Shown: piece after piece, positions 25,207 through 34,554 of the stretch | Layout: each line of letters opens with the position of its first letter | Numbering within the stretch: position 1 is the stretch's first letter | Position numbers and translations under genes: made by a program | The notes under the pieces: model-generated | The model's database searches: none | What the model was told of the DNA's origin: nothing | What the model saw: the letters and a program-made list of their open reading frames with translations, nothing else | DNA from: Brevibacterium sp. S22 | Lineage (GTDB): Bacteria; Actinomycetota; Actinomycetes; Actinomycetales; Brevibacteriaceae | Length of the DNA stretch: 54,730 nucleotides | Reading direction: 5' to 3' | NCBI RefSeq assembly: GCF_004745485.1 | Contig: NZ_RHFG01000027.1 | Span: forward strand, 1-54,730

Positions 25207-26165
25207 AGGCTCGTGACCGATCCGTCTTCGAAGACCTCGTGCACGGCGCGGGCGATGAGCGGGGCGATCGAGAGCACGGTGAGCTTGTCGAACTTCTTGT
25301 CTTCGCTCAGCGGCAGGGTGTTGGTGACGATGACCTCTTCGGCTACGGAGTTCGACAGGCGTTCGACGGCCGGACCGGAGAACACGGCGTGGGTGGATAC
25401 GACGATGACGCCCTTCGCACCCTCGGCCATACAGGCCTCCGCGGCCTGGACGATGGTGCCGCCGGTGTCGATCATGTCGTCGACGAGCACGCAGGTGCGG
25501 CCCTCGACCTCACCGACGACACGGTTGGCCTTCGTCTCGTTCGGGCGGGTGATGTCGCGGGTCTTGTGGATGAAGGCCAGCGGCACTCCGCCCAGGGAGT
25601 TCGACCAGTTCTCGGCGACCTTGATGCGGCCGGCGTCGGGAGAGACCACGGCGAGATCGCCGGGGTAGTTCTCCTTGACGTATCCGGCGAGGATCGGCAT
25701 GGCGATGAGGTGGTCGACGGGGCCGTCGAAATAGCCCTGGATCTGCGCGGTGTGCAGGTCGACGGTGATGATGCGGTCGGCGCCGGCGGTCTTGTACAGG
25801 TCGGCGACGAGGCGAGCGGAGATGGGCTCACGTCCGCGGTGCTTCTTGTCCTGCCGGGCGTACGGGAAGAACGGAGCGATGACGGTGATCCGCTTGGCCG
25901 ATGCGCGTTTGAGGGCGTCGACCATGATCAGCTGCTCCATCAGCCATTCGTTGATGGGAGCGCAGTGGGACTGCAGGACGAAGACGTCGCTGCCGCGGAC
26001 CGACTCTGAGTAGCGGACGTAGATCTCACCGTTCGCGAAGTTGTAGATGTCTGTGGGGAGGAGCTCGGTCCCCAGGTTCTCCGCGACTTGTTCGGCGAGT
26101 TCGGGGTTTGCCCGACCGCTGACCAGGACGAGCTTCTTTTCGCCCGTCGTCGTTATCTCATTCAC
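25194..26165 (-). CDS. prs: Ribose-phosphate pyrophosphokinase
   Basis: Makes PRPP from ribose 5-phosphate and ATP for purine, pyrimidine, NAD, His and Trp synthesis. The protein has 323 residues. Family features are VLVSGRANPELAEQVAEN, FANGEIYVRYSESVRGSDVF, RQDKKHRGREPISARLVADL (ATP-binding flexible loop), the VDLHTAQIQGYFD block, and CVLVDDMIDTGGTIVQAAEA for PRPP binding. The GTG at 26165 overlaps the glmU stop by 8 bases (GTGAATGA), so the pair is translationally coupled. Confidence 0.97.
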   Translation of the reverse strand: MNEITTTGEKKLVLVSGRANPELAEQVAENLGTELLPTDIYNFANGEIYVRYSESVRGSDVFVLQSHCAPINEWLMEQLIMVDALKRASAKRITVIAPFFPYARQDKKHRGREPISARLVADLYKTAGADRIITVDLHTAQIQGYFDGPVDHLIAMPILAGYVKENYPGDLAVVSPDAGRIKVAENWSNSLGGVPLAFIHKTRDITRPNETKANRVVGEVEGRTCVLVDDMIDTGGTIVQAAEACMAEGAKGVIVVSTHAVFSGPAVERLSNSVAEEVIVTNTLPLSEDKKFDKLTVLSIAPLIARAVHEVFEDGSVTSLFEV

Positions 26166-27615
26166 TTATCCGTTCCCCTTCGGATGCGTTCTCGGCGGCC
26201 TGCGCGGCAGGCGTGCCGGGACGGTTTGTCTGGACCCAGCCCTCCAGGTTGCGCTGCGGGGCCACGGAGATGGCCAGCGCTCCTGCAGGGACATCCTTGC
26301 GCACCGTCGTGCTTGCACCCGAATAGGCGCCGTCGCCCACGGTGACAGGGGCGACATACATATTGTCCGAGCCCATGCGTGCATGCTTGCCGATGACGGT
26401 GCGGTGCTTATTGACGCCGTCGTAGTTGACGAACACCGAGGCGGCTCCGATGTTCGAGCCCTCCCCGATCTCTGCATCGCCGACGTAGGACAGGTGGGGC
26501 ACTTTCGCACCCTGGCCGATATCGGCGTTCTTCGTCTCCACGAAGGTGCCGATCTTTCCGGACTCTCCGAGCTTGGTGCCTGGGCGCAGGTAGGCGAACG
26601 GGCCGACAGCGGCCTTCGGGCCGACGACGGCGAGCTCGCCGTGGGTGCGCACAACCTGTGCGCCCTCTCCCACCTCGGTGTCCTTGAGTGTGGTGTCGGG
26701 CCCGACGACGGCGCCGGCTCCGATGTCGGTTGCGCCCAGCAGCTGGGTGCCCGGCAGGATCGTCGCATCGGCGGCGATGGAGACGTCGACGTCGATCCAC
26801 GTGGTGTCGGGGTCGATGATGGAGACTCCGGCGCGCATGAACTTCTCGCACTGACGACGGTTGAGCTCCTTGCCGAGGTTGGCCAGCTGCACGCGGTCGT
26901 TCGCTCCTTCGACCTGCCACAGGTCGTCGGTGACGGTGGCGGCAACGGACAGTCCCGCCTCGCGGGAGACTCCGATGACGTCGGTGAGGTACTTCTCACC
27001 CTGAGCGTTGTCGGTGGTCAGTGAGGCCAGACCCTGCCGCAGTGCGGAGGCGTCGAAGGCGTAGATCCCGGAGTTGATCTCACCGATGGCGAGTTCGTCC
27101 GCGTTCGCATCCTTCTGCTCGACGATGCGCAGCAGGGAGCCGTTCGCGTCGCGGACGATGCGGCCGTACCCGGTGGGGTCGTCCACCTCGGCGGACAGGA
27201 CGGTCACGGCATTGGCGTTGGATTCGTGGATCTCGACGAGACCGGTGATCGTCTCCGTGGTCAGCAGCGGCACATCGCCGTAGGTGACGACGACGGTTCC
27301 GCGGAGGTCCTCGGGCAGCTGGGTCAGCGCGCATTCGGTGGCGCGTCCTGTGCCCGGGACTTCATCCTGGTCGGCGATGAGCAGGGTCCGCTGGGAGGAC
27401 ACAGGGAGGGAGTCGAGGTGGGCGACGAGCTGATCGCGCTCGTGGCGGACGACGACGATGAGCTGTTCGGGAGAGGTTCCGGCCGCGGCGGCGACGGAGT
27501 GATGAAGCAGGGAGCGTCCGCCGATGGGATGCATCACCTTGGGAAGAGCCGACTTCATTCGAGTGCCTTGGCCCGCTGCCAGTACGATGACGGCGGTCGG
27601 ATGAGTCTGCGACAT
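26158..27615 (-). CDS. glmU: Bifunctional GlcN-1-P acetyltransferase / GlcNAc-1-P uridyltransferase
   Basis: Makes UDP-GlcNAc for cell wall synthesis. From ATG 27615 it has 485 residues. The N-terminal uridyltransferase starts VIVLAAGQGTRMKSALPKVM; TYGDVPLL lies near residue 120. The C-terminal half is a left-handed beta-helix of hexapeptides (RPGTKLGESGKIGTFVETK, SYVGDAEIGEGSNIGAASVF) with the acetyltransferase site, ending with a basic-free tail. The frame opens upstream into the tRNA gene, which cannot be coding. AAGGAT lies near the start. Forms an operon with prs. Confidence 0.97.
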   Translation of the reverse strand: MSQTHPTAVIVLAAGQGTRMKSALPKVMHPIGGRSLLHHSVAAAAGTSPEQLIVVVRHERDQLVAHLDSLPVSSQRTLLIADQDEVPGTGRATECALTQLPEDLRGTVVVTYGDVPLLTTETITGLVEIHESNANAVTVLSAEVDDPTGYGRIVRDANGSLLRIVEQKDANADELAIGEINSGIYAFDASALRQGLASLTTDNAQGEKYLTDVIGVSREAGLSVAATVTDDLWQVEGANDRVQLANLGKELNRRQCEKFMRAGVSIIDPDTTWIDVDVSIAADATILPGTQLLGATDIGAGAVVGPDTTLKDTEVGEGAQVVRTHGELAVVGPKAAVGPFAYLRPGTKLGESGKIGTFVETKNADIGQGAKVPHLSYVGDAEIGEGSNIGAASVFVNYDGVNKHRTVIGKHARMGSDNMYVAPVTVGDGAYSGASTTVRKDVPAGALAISVAPQRNLEGWVQTNRPGTPAAQAAENASEGERISE

Positions 27616-27647
27616 AGTTGAATCCTTCGCATGTCGGGTTGGGCCAG

Positions 27648-27719
27648 CTCCGCCCATAGGATTCGAACCTATACTGCACGGCTCCAAAGGCCGGCGTGCT
27701 GCCATTACACCAGGGCGGA
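27648..27719 (-). tRNA. tRNA-Gln (TTG)
   Basis: On the minus strand the sequence folds as a cloverleaf: acceptor TCCGCCC with GGGCGGA, the D-arm around TGGTGTAATGGCAGC, anticodon loop CTTTGGA giving anticodon TTG, and T-arm TATAGGTTCGAATCCTA. CCA is not encoded. The position just upstream of glmU–prs is a common actinobacterial arrangement. Confidence 0.95.
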
Positions 27720-27784
27720 ACAGCGTGCACCAGTTTGAGGGGCCCGCGCTCACGAGACACCATCATGCCACTACGATTAACTGT

Positions 27785-28174
27785 ATGGAAATTCTACGCG
27801 AGATTCTTCTGACCTTGCATCTGCTGGGCATGGCGATCATCGTCGGGGGCTATTTCACGGTCATCCGCTCACCGAAGGTGATGCCCGGAATGCTGCACGG
27901 CGCGTATCTGCAGCTGCTCACCGGCCTGCTGCTCATGGGCGTGGCCGAGATGGGCGACGGCACCGTCAACCACATGAAGATCGGCATCAAACTGGTCGTG
28001 GCGATCCTCGTCACGGTCTTCGCCTTCATCGGCAACAAGAAGCAGAAGGCCTTCGCGGCTTCTGCCCCTGCCGAGAGCGGTGCCGTGGCGGTGAAGACCC
28101 CGTCGGCGACCATGGCGCACCTGGTCGTCGTCTTCGCGGTCATCAACGTGATCGTGGCCGTCTTCATCCACTGA
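27785..28174 (+). CDS. Small integral membrane protein
   Basis: A protein of 129 residues from ATG 27785 (MEILREILLTLHLLGMAIIV). Four hydrophobic segments are visible: about residues 5–25, 35–55 (YLQLLTGLLLMGVAEM), 65–80 (IGIKLVVAILVTVFAFI) and the last 20 (MAHLVVVFAVINVIVAVFIH). A basic loop (NKKQK) and an Ala-rich linker come before the last. HLLGMAIIVGG and a lone histidine in LHLLG are reminiscent of small heme- or copper-related membrane proteins, but I cannot name the family. It is divergent from the tRNA and ends at the large palindrome. Confidence 0.7.
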   Translation: MEILREILLTLHLLGMAIIVGGYFTVIRSPKVMPGMLHGAYLQLLTGLLLMGVAEMGDGTVNHMKIGIKLVVAILVTVFAFIGNKKQKAFAASAPAESGAVAVKTPSATMAHLVVVFAVINVIVAVFIH

Positions 28175-28185
28175 CTCCCCAAATT

Positions 28186-28243
28186 ACTACCTGACGGCGG
28201 CTCTGCAACCTGGCGCCAGGTTGCAGAGCCGCCGTCAGGTAGT
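28186..28243. terminator. Perfect 58-bp palindrome, probable terminator
   Basis: ACTACCTGACGGCGGCTCTG… is followed without a loop by its exact complement: two arms of 29 bases meeting at GGCGCC. It lies 12 bases after the membrane protein stop and about 40–75 bases before the PcrA start. In RNA it would make a very stable stem. No T-tract is present. The length and perfection are unusual for a plain terminator. Confidence 0.65.
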
Positions 28244-28317
28244 TCTGAGGGGTGTGAGCGGCTGACGGAGGGACCGATCGTGTCGTGTCCGAGGCTGACG
28301 GTATCGTTGGGGACGAC

Positions 28318-30840
28318 ATGACTGCTGCAGCTGAACACACCGACCATGCCGCCGGCGCTGACACCCGAGCGGCCGAACTCCTCACCGGACTCAACCCCAG
28401 ACAGCGCGAAGCCGTGATCCACACCGGATCCCCACTGCTCATCGTCGCCGGAGCCGGTTCGGGCAAGACCACTGTGCTCACCCGACGCATCGCCTATGCG
28501 TTGGCCACCGGCCGGGCCCATCCCGGCGAAGTCCTGGCGATCACGTTCACGAACAAGGCCGCCAAGGAGATGGCCGAACGCGTGTCCTCGATCGTCGGTC
28601 CCGCCTCCCGCGCCATGTGGGTCTCGACCTTCCACTCCTCCTGCGTGCGCATCCTCCGCCGCGAGGCGAAGGTGCTGGGCATGAAATCGAACTTCACGAT
28701 CTACGACGCCCAAGACGCCCAGCGACTCGTGGCGCAGATACTGAAGGAACTCGGTCTCGACACGAAGAAGTACGCCCCGCGGGCCGTCCTGCACCGGATC
28801 TCGAACCTCAAGAACGAGCTGCAGACCCCCGACGATTTCATCCCCCGGCCGAACAACCCCGCCGACGAGGTGCTCGCCGATGTATTCAAGCGCTACACCT
28901 CCCGCCTGCGCCTGGCCAATGCCTTCGACTTCGACGACCTCATCGCAGAGACCGTCCATCTCTTCGGTGCCTTCCCCGAGGTGGCCGATTCCTACCGTCG
29001 CCGCTTCCGCCATATCCTCGTCGACGAGTACCAGGACACGAACCCGGCACAGTACGCTCTGATCAAGGCACTCGCCGGTGATGGTGCGGGAGGCCGCACA
29101 GGAGCCGAGCTCACCGTCGTCGGCGACGCCGACCAGTCGATCTATGCCTTCCGCGGTGCAACGGTGCGCAATATCGTCGAGTTCGAGAAGGACTTCCCGA
29201 ATGCGGACACCATTCTGCTGGAGCAGAACTACCGCTCGACGCAGAACATCCTCGACGCCGCCAATGCCGTGATCGCGAACAACGACGACCGGCGGGAGAA
29301 GAAGCTGTGGACGTCGGAGGGCTCCGGCGAGCAGATCGTCGGCTGGGTGGCCGAGAACGAGCAGGGTGAGGCCCGGTTCATCGTCGACCGCATCGATGAC
29401 CTCATCGACGAAGAGAAGTTCACCTACGGTGACTTCGCGGTCTTCTACCGCACGAACGCGCAGTCACGGGCCATCGAAGATGCACTCGTCCGATCCGGAA
29501 TCCCGTACAAGGTCGTCGGCGGCACCCGCTTCTACGAACGCAAGGAGATCAAGGACGCCCTCGCCTACCTGCGCGTGGTCGCCAATCCCGATGACGACGT
29601 CAATCTCCGCCGCATCCTCAATGTGCCCAAACGTTCCATCGGCGACCGCACCGAGGGCCTCATCGCCGACTTCGCCGACCGGGAGAACATCAGCTTCTTC
29701 ACCGCTTTGGGCCGCCTCGACGAGATCCCCCACCTGAGCTCGCGTGCCCTGACCTCGGTCCAGAAGTTCTTCGACCTCATACAGGATCTGCGCTCAACCG
29801 CCGAATCCTCGCCCCTGTCGCGGGTCATCGAGGCCATCCTCGAACAGTCCGGATACCTCGAATCGCTGCAGAAGAGCACAGACCCGCAGGACGAATCCCG
29901 CGTTGACAACCTCGCGGAGCTCGTCGCCGTCGCTGAGGATTTCGTCGCCACTCGTGAAGCCGCCGCGGTCGCCGAGCCGGGGACCTCGGATGACACCGCC
30001 ACCGAGGCGACCGCCGCCGCAGATGAGACAGGCACAGAGACCGAAACCGCCGCCGAGGCGGCCGATCCCGACGTAGAGGCGGCCGATCCCGACGTCGAGG
30101 CCGCTGACGCCTCCCCCGCTCCGGGGGTCGGGCCTGCTGCCATCGACCAGTTCCTCGAACAGGTGGCTCTGGCCTCGGACACGGATCAGATTCCTGATGC
30201 CGAACTCGGCCAGGTCACGCTGATGACTCTGCACACGGCCAAGGGCCTGGAATTCCCGGTGGTCTTCCTCACCGGACTCGAAGACGGCGGGTTCCCGCAT
30301 TCGCGGTCGTTCGAGAATCCGCAGGAGCTGTCGGAGGAGCGGCGGCTGGCGTATGTCGGACTCACGCGTGCTCGGCAGCGACTGCTCGTCACCCGCGCCG
30401 AGACCCGCAGCATGTGGGGTCAGCCTCAGTACAATCCGCCGAGCCGTTTCCTGTCCGAGATCCCGGAGAACCTCATCAGCTGGGAGAACACGGGCAGCTT
30501 CACAGGAGGCTTCGGCGGCGGCTTCGGTTCGGGAGGATCCGGCGGATACGGCTCCAGCGGCTATTCACGCAGCATCGGTTCGTCGCGCTCGTCCGGCAGC
30601 GGATCCCGCTCGAGTGCGAGTTCGTCGACCCCGGTTGCCGGTTTCCCCAACCGGATCCGTCCCAACCGTGAGGTCATCTCCGTCGAGGTCGGTGAAAAGG
30701 TCTCGCACGAGTCGTTCGGGCTCGGCACCGTCACCGAGGTCAATGGTGTCGGCGACAAGACCGTCGCGGTCGTCGATTTCGGTTCGGCCGGGTCGAAGCG
30801 ACTGCTGCTGCGCTACGCCCCGATAGAAAAACTCGGCTGA
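28318..30840 (+). CDS. pcrA: UvrD/PcrA-type DNA helicase
   Basis: An SF1A 3'-5' helicase for repair and replication restart. Motifs: GAGSGKTTVLTRR (Walker A), DEYQDTNPAQY (Walker B), GDADQSIYAFRGA, LEQNYRSTQNI, HTAKGLEFPVVF and ERRLAYVGLTRARQRL. From ATG 28318 it has 840 residues; GTG 28285 is in frame with GGAGGGA upstream and is an alternative. Two oddities are visible. A long acidic Ala/Thr/Asp/Glu linker with a duplicated EAADPDVEAADPDV lies before the 2B region end, around residues 550–610. A Gly/Ser-rich linker precedes a C-terminal Tudor-like domain (GEKVSHESFGLGTVTEV), the part that contacts RNA polymerase. Confidence 0.95.
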   Translation: MTAAAEHTDHAAGADTRAAELLTGLNPRQREAVIHTGSPLLIVAGAGSGKTTVLTRRIAYALATGRAHPGEVLAITFTNKAAKEMAERVSSIVGPASRAMWVSTFHSSCVRILRREAKVLGMKSNFTIYDAQDAQRLVAQILKELGLDTKKYAPRAVLHRISNLKNELQTPDDFIPRPNNPADEVLADVFKRYTSRLRLANAFDFDDLIAETVHLFGAFPEVADSYRRRFRHILVDEYQDTNPAQYALIKALAGDGAGGRTGAELTVVGDADQSIYAFRGATVRNIVEFEKDFPNADTILLEQNYRSTQNILDAANAVIANNDDRREKKLWTSEGSGEQIVGWVAENEQGEARFIVDRIDDLIDEEKFTYGDFAVFYRTNAQSRAIEDALVRSGIPYKVVGGTRFYERKEIKDALAYLRVVANPDDDVNLRRILNVPKRSIGDRTEGLIADFADRENISFFTALGRLDEIPHLSSRALTSVQKFFDLIQDLRSTAESSPLSRVIEAILEQSGYLESLQKSTDPQDESRVDNLAELVAVAEDFVATREAAAVAEPGTSDDTATEATAAADETGTETETAAEAADPDVEAADPDVEAADASPAPGVGPAAIDQFLEQVALASDTDQIPDAELGQVTLMTLHTAKGLEFPVVFLTGLEDGGFPHSRSFENPQELSEERRLAYVGLTRARQRLLVTRAETRSMWGQPQYNPPSRFLSEIPENLISWENTGSFTGGFGGGFGSGGSGGYGSSGYSRSIGSSRSSGSGSRSSASSSTPVAGFPNRIRPNREVISVEVGEKVSHESFGLGTVTEVNGVGDKTVAVVDFGSAGSKRLLLRYAPIEKLG

Positions 30841-30893
30841 GCCGACCACGGAGGTGGAGGCACGACGGCTCCACCGTCCCGGAACACAAGAAA

Positions 30894-30926
30894 GCGCCGA
30901 GGAGAACCGGAAGTTCTCCTCGGCGC
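30894..30926. terminator. Intrinsic terminator after pcrA
   Basis: GCGCCGAGGAGAAC at 30894–30907 pairs with GTTCTCCTCGGCGC at 30913–30926 around CGGAA, followed by CTTTT. It lies between convergent ends and can serve pcrA and the small gene at 30961. Confidence 0.85.
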
Positions 30927-30960
30927 CTTTTCCATGCCGGACGCGGCTATGGAGTGAAAG

Positions 30961-31143
30961 TCAGTCGTTGCCGAGCTTGCCATCGGCTCCGTCGCGACCC
31001 TTGTTGATCTGGTCTTCGAACTTGCCGCCGGTGGCGTTGTTTGCGGCGTCAGCAGCCTTATCCAGGCCCTGGTCGCTGAGCTTTTCACCCTTGTCGCTAT
31101 TCATGGCGTCCTTGGCTTTGTTTGTCAGATCGTCCAGTCCCAT
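30961..31143 (-). CDS. Small MT0933/Rv0909-like protein
   Basis: A protein of 60 residues from ATG 31143 (MGLDDLTNKAKDAMNSDKGE, then KLSDQGLDKAADAANNATGG). This is a hydrophilic helix-rich protein of the group often annotated as MT0933-like antitoxin. The DDLTNKAKD and DQGLDKAAD repeat is typical. No toxin gene is adjacent, so antitoxin function is doubtful; a CsbD-like stress role is equally possible. GAAAGGAGAC lies just upstream. Confidence 0.75.
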   Translation of the reverse strand: MGLDDLTNKAKDAMNSDKGEKLSDQGLDKAADAANNATGGKFEDQINKGRDGADGKLGND

Positions 31144-31280
31144 GCTGTCTCCTTTCATCGGAAAAGGTTCTCAGCGAACCTCTTGACGCCACTCACCCTG
31201 CCACTGTTCTCGACGGGACGACACCTGTCGGTGATACTTCTCAGCAAATGCACATAAAGGGTCGTGGCTCGACCACCTCG

Positions 31281-31622
31281 TCACCGACTCAGCGGCACGA
31301 CGAAGGCCAATCCGACGAGCAGCCCGGCGAACAGCAGACAGGTGGTGATGTCGATGGCCTTCGACCGGTTCGTCCACACCTCAGTCCACGGCGGGGGCAT
31401 CGCCCGGAACCCGGCGAGACCGGCGGGCACGACCGCCAGGACGACAGCGCCGAGGCGGAAGTCGATGACCGAACAGGCTGCGGCGGCGGCGACGCCCAGG
31501 AGACAGCCGAGCAGCACCCAATCACGCCGAGTGGGATGGGCGTACCGGCGTTTCCAGTAGATCCATCGCTTTGCGATCGGCCCCCTCCCCCGCCGTGCGT
31601 GGCGGGGGTGAGGTCGCTTCAT
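31281..31622 (-). CDS. DUF3017 family membrane protein
   Basis: A protein of 113 residues with a basic cytosolic N-terminus (MKRPHPRHARRGRGPIAKRW) and three hydrophobic segments: DWVLLGCLLGVAAAAACSVI, GAVVLAVVPAGLAGF, and ITTCLLFAGLLVGLAFVVPL. The FRLGAVVLA and RSKAIDI blocks fit DUF3017, a family of unknown function found next to purH or folD in Actinobacteria. It starts one base after the purH stop, so it is in the same operon. Confidence 0.8.
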   Translation of the reverse strand: MKRPHPRHARRGRGPIAKRWIYWKRRYAHPTRRDWVLLGCLLGVAAAAACSVIDFRLGAVVLAVVPAGLAGFRAMPPPWTEVWTNRSKAIDITTCLLFAGLLVGLAFVVPLSR

Positions 31623-31623
31623 C

Positions 31624-33168
31624 TCAGTGGAAGAAATGGCGGCTCCCGGTCAGGTACATCGTGATGCCGGCCTCCTCCGCAGCCGCGATGACCGCATCGT
31701 CGCGGATCGAACCGCCCGGCTGCACCACGGCGGTGACCCCGGCGTCGATGAGGATCTGCAGACCGTCGGGGAATGGGAAGAAGGCATCCGACGAGGCGAC
31801 CGCACCGGCTGCGCGTTCGGCTCCGGCCCGTTCGACGGCGAGTTTGGCAGAGTCGACGCGGTTGACCTGACCCATGCCCACACCCACCGAGGCTCCGCCC
31901 TTGGCCAACAGGATCGCGTTGGACTTCACGGCCCGTCCGGCCTTCCACGCGAATTCGAGGTCGGCGAGAACCTCGGGGCCGGCATCTGGTCCGGCGGCCA
32001 GAGTCCATTTCTCGACGGAGTCGCCTTCGGCCTGAAGGGCGTCGCGGTCCTGGACGAGGAAGCCACCGCTGATCGGCTTGATCTCGGCGGTCGGCACATC
32101 CACGTCGCCGAGTTCGAGCAGGCGCAGGTTCTTCTTCGACGACAGGATCTCGAGGGCCTCGGCGCTGAAGGACGGAGCGGCCAGGCACTCGGTGAAGATC
32201 GGTCTGATCGATGCGGCCAGCTCGGCATCGACCACACGGTTCGTCGCGATGACCCCGCCGTAGGCCGACAGCGGATCGCATGCGTGGGCGGCCGCATGGG
32301 CGGCGGCCGCAGTCTCACCGACGGCGATTCCGCACGGGTTCGCATGCTTGATGATGGCCACAGCCGGCTGATCGAAGTCGAAGGCGGCGCGGATCGCGGC
32401 ATCGGTGTCCGTGTAGTTGTTGAACGACATCGCCTTGCCGCCGAGCAGTTCGGCACCGGCGATTCCGGCGGTGCCGTCGGAGTACACGGCTGCGGCCTGG
32501 TGCGGGTTCTCCCCGTAGCGCAGGTCGGCGATCTTCTCACCGGTGAGTCCGGCGAAAGCGGCCTTCTGATCGGTGGCGAGTTCCGCAGCGAACCAAGAGG
32601 CGACGGCCGAGTCATAGGCCGCGGTGTGGGCGAAGGCCCGTGCTGCGAAGGAGCGTCGCGCCTCGACGTCGAAACCGTCTCCGGCGGCGGCATCGAGCAC
32701 GGCCTGGTAGTCGGCCGGATCGGTCACGACAGTGACCGTGGGGTGGTTCTTGGCCGCCGCACGCACCATCGAAGGGCCACCGATGTCGATCTGTTCGATG
32801 CAGTCGTCGAAGCCGGCTCCGCTGGCGACGGTGTCGGCGAACGGGTAGAGATTGACGACGACGAGGTCGAAGGGGTCGATCTCGAGTTCGGCCAGCTGAT
32901 CGAGGTGCTCGGGTTTGCGGGAATCGGCGAGGATGCCGGCGTGCACGCGCGGGTGCAGGGTCTTGACCCGCCCCTCGAGGCATTCGGGGAACCCGGTGAG
33001 CTCTTCGACCTTCGTGACCTCGACCCCCGCCTCGGCGATCTTCGCAGCCGTGGACCCGGTGGACACGATCTGAACGCCGGCGGCGCTCAGTCCGCGAGCC
33101 AGCTCCTCCAGCCCGGCCTTGTCGTAGACGCTGATCAGCGCTCTCTTGATCGCGCGGGTTCCTGTCAC
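31624..33168 (-). CDS. purH: Bifunctional AICAR transformylase / IMP cyclohydrolase
   Basis: Catalyses the last two steps of IMP synthesis. The protein has 514 residues. The N-terminal MGS-like cyclohydrolase domain shows [30 protein letters not shown] and [20 protein letters not shown]. The C-terminal transformylase shows [28 protein letters not shown], the [14 protein letters not shown] block and [10 protein letters not shown] near the end. The GTG at 33168 has AAGGAGG upstream. The run purN–purH–DUF3017 is an operon. Confidence 0.97.
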   Translation of the reverse strand: MTGTRAIKRALISVYDKAGLEELARGLSAAGVQIVSTGSTAAKIAEAGVEVTKVEELTGFPECLEGRVKTLHPRVHAGILADSRKPEHLDQLAELEIDPFDLVVVNLYPFADTVASGAGFDDCIEQIDIGGPSMVRAAAKNHPTVTVVTDPADYQAVLDAAAGDGFDVEARRSFAARAFAHTAAYDSAVASWFAAELATDQKAAFAGLTGEKIADLRYGENPHQAAAVYSDGTAGIAGAELLGGKAMSFNNYTDTDAAIRAAFDFDQPAVAIIKHANPCGIAVGETAAAAHAAAHACDPLSAYGGVIATNRVVDAELAASIRPIFTECLAAPSFSAEALEILSSKKNLRLLELGDVDVPTAEIKPISGGFLVQDRDALQAEGDSVEKWTLAAGPDAGPEVLADLEFAWKAGRAVKSNAILLAKGGASVGVGMGQVNRVDSAKLAVERAGAERAAGAVASSDAFFPFPDGLQILIDAGVTAVVQPGGSIRDDAVIAAAEEAGITMYLTGSRHFFH

Positions 33169-33216
33169 AGATCCTCCTTGAGGTTCGGTCGCCGGTCGGT
33201 TCTTCTCACGGCGGGG

Positions 33217-33846
33217 TCAGTGGGCGGTCATCGCCGAGGCGGCATATCCGCGGACATGCCGACCCTCGACGACGAGGTCGGAGTGGGCCAGGTGCGCGAG
33301 CAGCCGCACGAGCTCTTCTCGTTCACGGGCTTTGATGTTCTCGTGCACGCTCGCCTCGGTGTCGTCATCGCCGATGGGAACGGCGTACTGGGTGATGATC
33401 GGACCGGTGTCGACCCCGGCGTCGACGAGATGAATGGTCCCGCCGGTCAGCTTCACCCCGTGGGCGAGCGCGTCACGGACTCCGTGTGCGCCAGGGAATG
33501 ACGGCAGCAGCGCCGGGTGGGTGTTGATGATCCGGGAGGGGAAGGCATCGACGAAGCTGGGGCCGAGGATGCGCATGAATCCGGCGGAGACCACCCAGTC
33601 CGGGGTGCGTCCGGCCACCGCGTCCCTCAGAGCCGCGTTCCACTCGTCACGGTCGCCGAAGTCCTTGGGACGGACGACGAAGGAGGGAATCGAATTGTGC
33701 TCGGCTCGGGCCAGGACCCCGGCGGCGGGTGAATCGGTCCCGACGGCGGCGATGTCGACTCCGCGGGTCCCGTCGGCGAAGGCGTCGATGACGGACTGCG
33801 TGAGGGTCCCGGATCCTGATGCCAGAAGAACGATGCGCACCCGCAC
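33217..33846 (-). CDS. purN: Phosphoribosylglycinamide formyltransferase
   Basis: Adds formyl from 10-formyl-THF to GAR in purine synthesis. The protein has 209 residues. IVLLASGSGTLTQSVIDAF is the phosphoribosyl-binding loop. The active site residues lie in GFMRILGPSFVDAFPSRIINTHPALLPSFPGAHG (Asn and His visible), with TGGTIHLVDAGVDTGPII and the catalytic Asp after it. The usual GSNLQA is GTLTQS here. A GTG at 33846 or 33840 may start it. It lies 48 bases upstream of purH. Confidence 0.95.
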   Translation of the reverse strand: MRVRIVLLASGSGTLTQSVIDAFADGTRGVDIAAVGTDSPAAGVLARAEHNSIPSFVVRPKDFGDRDEWNAALRDAVAGRTPDWVVSAGFMRILGPSFVDAFPSRIINTHPALLPSFPGAHGVRDALAHGVKLTGGTIHLVDAGVDTGPIITQYAVPIGDDDTEASVHENIKAREREELVRLLAHLAHSDLVVEGRHVRGYAASAMTAH

Positions 33847-33956
33847 AGTCTAACGTCTGGCGCGCGCGGACGAACTCCGGCTGTCATCGGGCGGACGCTG
33901 TCATCATCCGGGCACGGGCCGCCGAGGCATTTGTCAGTCGACTGTGAGAAACTGGC

Positions 33957-34412
33957 GTGGTGACGTCACCGCAGAATACCGAAGAGAAGAAGGCGCCGAC
34001 TCCCGAAGAGGAGGCGCAGGCCGCACCGGCACGGCATGGGCTGGTCCTGATCCTGCTGATCCTCGCCTCGGTGCTGACGTTCACGTATCAGCTGCCGTTC
34101 AAACTCGCCGCCATCGGCTTCGCCATCGCCGCGGTCGTGTGGTCGGTGAAGTACATCGTCGCCGTCGTGAAGACGAAGCAGCGCCGGAACATGTCCCTCG
34201 GCATCCTCGGCGGTCTGCTCAGCGTCTACCTCATCTTCTCCACGATGTCCTCGGTCGTCCTCTGGCCGGTGCAGTCGAATTACGAGGAATGCCTGCGCGA
34301 TGCGATCACGCAGCAGGCGCAGCTCTCCTGCAGCAGCGAATATCAGTCGGGTCTGGGCGATTGGTTCAAGCAGGTCACGGGCCAGGATCTCGATCTGCCC
34401 GGCATCAATTGA
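33957..34412 (+). CDS. Hypothetical membrane protein
   Basis: A protein of 151 residues. The N-terminus (TSPQNTEEKKAPTPEEEAQA) is charged, then three hydrophobic segments follow: LVLILLILASVLTFTYQL, LAAIGFAIAAVVWSVKYIV, and NMSLGILGGLLSVYLIFSTM. The C-terminal 50 residues would be outside and hold two cysteines (EECLRD and LSCSSEYQ) that could form a disulfide, ending with GQDLDLPGIN. Start GTG GTG at 33957/33960. I do not recognise a named family. It is divergent from purN and convergent with the PerM-like gene. Confidence 0.65.
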   Translation: MVTSPQNTEEKKAPTPEEEAQAAPARHGLVLILLILASVLTFTYQLPFKLAAIGFAIAAVVWSVKYIVAVVKTKQRRNMSLGILGGLLSVYLIFSTMSSVVLWPVQSNYEECLRDAITQQAQLSCSSEYQSGLGDWFKQVTGQDLDLPGIN

Positions 34413-34554
34413 ACAGCTGAACGAGTTCACCCGTTCCCTGCTGATCCCCTCCCCGAGGATGTCCTCAACTCACGGCTGAGGCCTTCGCCGAGATGGGCTT
34501 TCGTTCCCGACCGGCCGTCACCGAGGCGGCCCGCCGGGTCACCGGCCCGCTGGT

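Noticed and set aside
27616..27753. N-terminal extension of GlmU
   Set aside because: It would translate the tRNA-Gln gene; the family start is at 27615.
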